From positions 1 to 20,757 of IMG/VR virus record IMGVR_UViG_3300042294_002172: 20,757 nt of DNA; one strand, 5' to 3'. Origin of the DNA: a virus. Positions 17,291 to 20,757 of the stretch are shown one piece after another. A program made the translations under genes and the position numbers. Position 1 is the stretch's first letter. Every line of letters starts with the position of its first letter. The notes under the pieces are model-generated. The model searched no databases. It was not told the origin of the DNA and saw only the letters and a program-made list of their open reading frames with translations.

Positions 17291-19642
17291 TTATGACCTA
17301 GCGAAAACTTGACCAGATGAACGTTCGTATTTTTGGATGGCATCAACAATTTCTTTACCAACTTGTGCGCCAGAAGTGCCAACACCTGCATTAACAACTA
17401 TGTTAAAAGTGCTACCCATTTTTGCTGAATTAGCTCCAGATAAAGGTACTACCATTTCTGGTCCTGCCTCGCCAATTAAAGCACGCGTAGGTCCGAGCGC
17501 AATTCCCCCTTTAGCCATTCTTAAAGTTTTATTTTGAATTGCAAAAGCCATAGCTTGATATCCGCCAGCAGCAGTTCCAAATTCTTTATTGATTGCAGAA
17601 GCCTTGGCAAATTGATTTGCAGTTAAAAGTTTTCCAGGTTGAACTTTGTTTCCTGTGTCAGTTTGTTTGTCTTTAACAATAGGTTCTGCACCACCAGTAG
17701 CACCAGCGCTTGAACCTGTGGTCAGTCCATCAACAATTAATTTAAGGTCTGCTCTAGCGCTTTCTAATGCTGCTTTGATACCAGCAACCATTGCCTCTGC
17801 TTGTTTAACACCAGCATCATAAAAAGCAACAGCACCGAACTCCCCAACTTGGTCAGCAACAGTAAACACAGAATCAACAAGAGTATTTATTTGCTCAACA
17901 ACTGTTGAACCGCCAATGATGATGCTGTCAGCAATCTTTGAACCAGCCTCAAAACCTGCATCCAAAACTTGACGGATAGCACGTTCGTTTAAGCCAAGAA
18001 CAACAAGTTGTTTAACTTTGTCAGCAAACGCAGTAGCTTGAGTTGCTTGGTCTGCAAGTCCTTTTAAGAAATCCTCAGATTCGGCTGCTTTACCAAAATT
18101 CAAAATGCCTGTGATTGTGCTTCCAATTGCGTTTTTGAAATCATTAAATTTGCCTTTAACATCCTCAAGAGCTGATTCGGCTTTGCGTAAAGAATCTTCA
18201 AGATTATCAACAATAACTTGAGCGGCTTTTTTAGCAGCATCTTTAGCCTTGTCCATAGCAGTAGAAGATTCGTTTAATCCTTGGTTCATTTCGTCAATGG
18301 CAGGAACAACTTGGTCAGCAACGTTCATACCTAAAGTGTCTGTTTGTGCTGCTAAAGCACCCATTGAGTTTTTGGCTTCAACTGCGCTGAAAGATAAGCG
18401 ACCAAAAGCTACTTCTGAAATTTCACCGATTTCTTCAATGTCTACGCCGAAGAATTTTAAGCCTCTAATAACTTTGTTTATAGTTTGGATGAAAAAGTTT
18501 AATCCTTTGATTGCATAATTTATTGCACCCTCAACGAATCCAATGAATGCGTTTCCTAGTTTTGCTATTCCTTGACGGAATGTGTCAGAGGTTTTCCAAG
18601 CCCTGATAACAACTATTGATAAAGCAACAAGACCTGCGATTACTAAACCAACAGGGCTAAGTAAAAATGTAAGATTTAATATTCTGAAAACATCAATAAA
18701 TGTTTTGATAGAGCCAATCAACGTTCCAAAAATAAATAACAATGGTCCAACAGCGGCAACAAATAAACCTATCTTCAAAGCAACATCAATAACTTTTGGA
18801 CTCAAATTAGTCATATAGTCAGCAAAACGCTGCACCAAAGGTACAACATCTGCTCTTAAAACATCAACCAATTGAAGAACAACTGGAAGAAGCGCTGTAC
18901 CAATCTGGGCTTTAACGTTAGAAACTTCTGCTTGTAAAAATTTCATTTGATTAGCAAAACCTTGAGAGGTTCTTGCCACGTCACCTTGCTGTAATGCTGT
19001 GTCTTTCAAAATTAAAGCATAAGCGGCCTGTGATTTTATAGCGATAGGTAAAGTTCCAGAAGTTGTTTTAATTAAACCAAGTCTTAATGCTTCTTCTTTT
19101 AGACGTGCATCAGTAAGAGCAACACCGAAACGTTTTAATGGTTCAGTTTCACCTGAAAGACCTGAACGTAAAGCAGTTAGTGCATCATCAATTGGAACGT
19201 TGTTAAAGGAAGCCATATCTGCGGCAAGTTCAACAAGATTTTGTGACATCTCTTGTGCTTGCTTTGAACCAAGACCAAATGCTCTGAAAAGGTTTCCGTA
19301 GGTTCCAGCAGCTTCAAGTGCTTGTTGTTGTGAAATACCAAAAGCAGCACTTGTTGTTCTTGACCAATCTTGAACTGCTCTGGCGTTAGAACCGAAAACA
19401 GCATTAGTTTTAGAAATAGATTCTTGAAGTGTTGAACCTGCTTGAACAAGTTTGTATATACCAGCGCTTGCAACAGCCAAAGGAACTGTGACGTTTCTGG
19501 TGAGACTTGTTCCTACTGCTTTGAAACCCTCACCAACAGCAGCAAATTTACCTAAACTGGTTTTAGCTCTGTCAAATTCTCTTATTGCAGACTTGATTCC
19601 TTTGTCATCAAATTGCGTGAGAATCGGGACAATAATTGCCAT
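17291..19642 (-). CDS. Tape measure protein
   Basis: At 783 aa this is the longest protein of the window. Residues ~55-240 match the phage tape measure core (TLQESISKTNAVFG, LGLGSKQAQEMSQNLVELAADMASF, LRSGLSGETEPLKRFGV, SQGFANQMKFLQAEVSNVKAQIG). Hydrophobic stretches at about 285-310 (IGLFVAAVGPLLFIFGTLIG) and 325-347 (SPVGLVIAGLVALSIVVI) probably enter the membrane during DNA delivery. Coiled-coil segments follow (AAKKAAQVIVDNLEDSLRK...). A conserved GEAGPEMVVPL motif lies near the C-terminus. The usual 1.5 angstrom per residue rule predicts a tail near 115-120 nm. It starts at ATG 19642, sharing one base with the upstream stop. Confidence 0.93.
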   Translation of the reverse strand: MAIIVPILTQFDDKGIKSAIREFDRAKTSLGKFAAVGEGFKAVGTSLTRNVTVPLAVASAGIYKLVQAGSTLQESISKTNAVFGSNARAVQDWSRTTSAAFGISQQQALEAAGTYGNLFRAFGLGSKQAQEMSQNLVELAADMASFNNVPIDDALTALRSGLSGETEPLKRFGVALTDARLKEEALRLGLIKTTSGTLPIAIKSQAAYALILKDTALQQGDVARTSQGFANQMKFLQAEVSNVKAQIGTALLPVVLQLVDVLRADVVPLVQRFADYMTNLSPKVIDVALKIGLFVAAVGPLLFIFGTLIGSIKTFIDVFRILNLTFLLSPVGLVIAGLVALSIVVIRAWKTSDTFRQGIAKLGNAFIGFVEGAINYAIKGLNFFIQTINKVIRGLKFFGVDIEEIGEISEVAFGRLSFSAVEAKNSMGALAAQTDTLGMNVADQVVPAIDEMNQGLNESSTAMDKAKDAAKKAAQVIVDNLEDSLRKAESALEDVKGKFNDFKNAIGSTITGILNFGKAAESEDFLKGLADQATQATAFADKVKQLVVLGLNERAIRQVLDAGFEAGSKIADSIIIGGSTVVEQINTLVDSVFTVADQVGEFGAVAFYDAGVKQAEAMVAGIKAALESARADLKLIVDGLTTGSSAGATGGAEPIVKDKQTDTGNKVQPGKLLTANQFAKASAINKEFGTAAGGYQAMAFAIQNKTLRMAKGGIALGPTRALIGEAGPEMVVPLSGANSAKMGSTFNIVVNAGVGTSGAQVGKEIVDAIQKYERSSGQVFARS

Positions 19643-20202
19643 TATTTAACCACCAATAAGTTTCTGTTTACTTTCGCTGATGCTTCTTGTAAAGAACGTT
19701 CAATACTATTATCAATCAAATTCTGATTTTTCAAAGCGGCAGGCCAAACAAAGCGAGATGCTCCGTGAATGTTATTTAAGTTACGAATCAATGCCGTGCC
19801 TTGACCACTCAATCTGTAACCAGTTGGTCTACGAGCAGATGGTTTAGAACGACCAGAAGAACGACCAGTAGTTTTCTTTCTACCAGCCATATCAGCAATA
19901 GCCAAACCACGACCTTTAACTACAACTTTTAATAAAGCTGTTGGTGTGTTACCTCTAGGTTTTTTTGTGCCTGTTTTGACTTCAGTTTTGTTATCAGATT
20001 TTCTAAAAGCAGTTGCCCCACTATGGGTAAAACCAGATAGGGGAACAGATTTAGGTAAAGCATTCTCAATACTTTTAGCAAAAGGTAAAGAAGCGTTTTT
20101 AATGTCGGAATTTAATTGTGTATACAAAGTTTTATCTAATGTTCTAAGTTCCATTAGAGTTTCTCTTAGACCACGAACTTCTGTTGAAAGCCCAATAGCC
20201 AC
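19642..20202 (-). CDS. Tail protein, HK97 gp10-like (tentative)
   Basis: This protein is 186 aa from GTG 20202, three bases after the frameshift product's stop, with AAGAGG upstream. It is strongly basic in the middle (residues ~85-130: TKKPRGNTP, GRKKTTGRSSGRSKPSARRPTG). The N-terminal helix region and a SRFVWPAALKN segment near residue 150 followed by a terminal helix (EASAKVNRNLLVVK) resemble gp10-like tail completion proteins of actinophages. Its place between tail chaperone and tape measure is unusual, as gp10-like genes mostly precede the major tail gene. The family call is tentative. Confidence 0.55.
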   Translation of the reverse strand: MAIGLSTEVRGLRETLMELRTLDKTLYTQLNSDIKNASLPFAKSIENALPKSVPLSGFTHSGATAFRKSDNKTEVKTGTKKPRGNTPTALLKVVVKGRGLAIADMAGRKKTTGRSSGRSKPSARRPTGYRLSGQGTALIRNLNNIHGASRFVWPAALKNQNLIDNSIERSLQEASAKVNRNLLVVK

Positions 20203-20204
20203 AA

Positions 20205-20611
20205 TTACCTCTTATTTTGTTCGGATGCTCTCCAACGCAAGTACATTCCTAATGTAAAAAGCATACGGTCAGACTCTTGTAAAAGCAAAGAGGGAGCAAT
20301 CCCAGTTTCACAAGCCAAATAAGCGATATACCAATGCTCAGAGTTTTCTCCGAGCGGCTTTATTTTGGGTCTGAGTCGCTTACACCAATTTCATCAACTT
20401 CATCTAACCAATTATCAAACTCTTTTTTAGTTGCATTGGTTCTTTTCTCAGAATGCCAAGCAAGAAAAAGCAGGTCTGTAAGTTTGAACTCTGATTCGAG
20501 TTTTGCTACCGACCTGCTGTACTTTTCTTCAAACGCAACTAAGTCTCTTGCTGAACAAACTATTTCTTTAGAATTACCATCATTGTAATTCACGCGCAGG
20601 TTGATTTTCAT
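20205..20611 (-). CDS. Tail assembly chaperone, frameshifted long form (G-T-like)
   Basis: The predicted product is 135 aa: 83 residues read in the 20360-20611 frame, then a -1 slip at CCCAAAA (20369-20363), then 52 more residues from the overlapping frame ending at TAA 20205. The downstream part has ESDRMLFTLGMYLRWRA, a typical ending for the T half of G/T chaperones. No independent start is needed for this second part. In siphoviruses both forms are required to load the tape measure. The coordinates span both frames. Confidence 0.78.
20360..20611 (-). CDS. Tail assembly chaperone, short form (G-like)
   Basis: This 83-aa protein starts at ATG 20611, behind AAAAAAGGAAACAA, just after the major tail gene. 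It is acidic, with an N-terminal beta hairpin (KINLRVNYNDGN) followed by helices (ARDLVAFEEKYSRSVAKL, TDLLFLAWHSEKR, KKEFDNWLDEVDEIG). This is the usual fold pattern of phage tail assembly chaperones (gpG-like). It ends one codon after the slippery site, at TAA 20360. The short form is made by ribosomes that do not shift; the long form is in a separate entry. Confidence 0.82.
   Translation of the reverse strand: MKINLRVNYNDGNSKEIVCSARDLVAFEEKYSRSVAKLESEFKLTDLLFLAWHSEKRTNATKKEFDNWLDEVDEIGVSDSDPK
20363..20369 (-). other. Programmed -1 frameshift site (CCCAAAA)
   Basis: On the coding strand the codons read GAC CCA AAA TAA. The heptamer C-CCA-AAA fits X-XXY-YYZ and allows both tRNAs to re-pair in the -1 frame (CCC AAA), just before the in-frame stop. 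The -1 frame then stays open for 52 codons. Location between tail chaperone frames is where such sites are conserved. Confidence 0.75.
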
Positions 20612-20627
20612 TTGTTTCCTTTTTTAA

Positions 20628-20757
20628 TTAGGCAGCAGTTCCGCGAACTACTGAGCCAGATACAGGCCAAGTAACAGAAAGTGTAGCAATATCGCCAACG
20701 CTTGATGCGAATGGTGAGTATTGGGTTACCAATGCTGTCATTGTGTAAGTTGGGTTT
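20628..20757 (-). CDS. Major tail protein, C-terminal end (partial)
   Basis: Only the last ~43 residues are in the window; the gene continues beyond 20757. The visible part includes YTMTALVTQYSPF, GDIATLSVTWPVSGSVVRG and ends TAA at 20628. The beta-rich V-T-W-P-V-S-G-x-V-x-R-G ending is typical of siphovirus major tail tube proteins in the TP901/lambda-V fold. Its place right before the tail chaperone gene supports the call. Nothing can be said about the N-terminus. Confidence 0.75.
   Translation of the reverse strand, partial: NPTYTMTALVTQYSPFASSVGDIATLSVTWPVSGSVVRGTAA

Overview
The window reads as the right-hand ~20 kb of a siphovirus genome, given as the reverse complement: nearly every gene lies on the minus strand, so it is best read from 20757 down to 1. 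The DNA is visibly AT-rich (not computed). The host is inferred to be an actinobacterium, because a WhiB-type iron-sulfur regulator is encoded, there is a near-consensus Gram-positive/actinobacterial LexA box, and the minor tail, transglycosylase, Mre11-like and small-protein families look like those of actinobacteriophages. Low GC plus families I associate with aquatic phages (DUF6065-like protein, glycine-rich tail proteins) suggest a phage of low-GC freshwater Actinobacteria; this host guess is inference.

Region 1 (20757-13052, minus) is the tail module: the end of the major tail protein, a tail assembly chaperone with a -1 frameshift, a gp10-like tail protein, the tape measure protein, a minor tail protein, a series of small tail-tip or fibre proteins, and two tandem pairs of paralogues (two ~110-aa proteins, then two glycine-rich fibre-like proteins). 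One gene (12379-13059) is on the plus strand, inserted between tail and lysis genes, apparently with its own promoter placed for a leaderless mRNA.

Region 2 (12356-9946, minus) is the lysis and envelope module: a small structural-like protein, a holin-like protein, an M23 endopeptidase, a secreted Pro-Thr-rich protein, and two more small membrane proteins.

Region 3 (9942-72, minus) is the DNA-metabolism and regulatory region, organised behind three promoter-like regions (near 9940, 6930 and 5180) that share a GTTATAC/GTATAAC heptamer; two also share an extended -35 box. The first unit holds a ssDNA-annealing-like protein, a second muralytic enzyme, a TM microprotein and an AP2-like/Mre11-like phosphoesterase fusion. 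The second holds a ribbon-helix-helix protein and a PD-(D/E)XK nuclease. A 370-bp non-coding region (5196-5568) follows, with a LexA box and a 20-bp near-perfect palindrome. The third unit is a long, tightly overlapping chain of small genes ending with a Holliday-junction-resolvase-like nuclease, WhiB, another nuclease-like protein, SSB, two HNH endonucleases and an HslV/proteasome-like Ntn hydrolase. A GC-rich stretch at 1-71, just after the last HNH gene, resembles a cos region; terminase genes would be expected beyond position 1.

Eight genes are too short for ordinary ORF calling (35, 22, 47, 30, 54, 39, 47 and 59 aa), but each has a coupled start/stop or a good ribosome binding site. The observations most worth following up are the HslV-like protein, the shared operator-like heptamers with the LexA box, and the AP2-phosphoesterase fusion.
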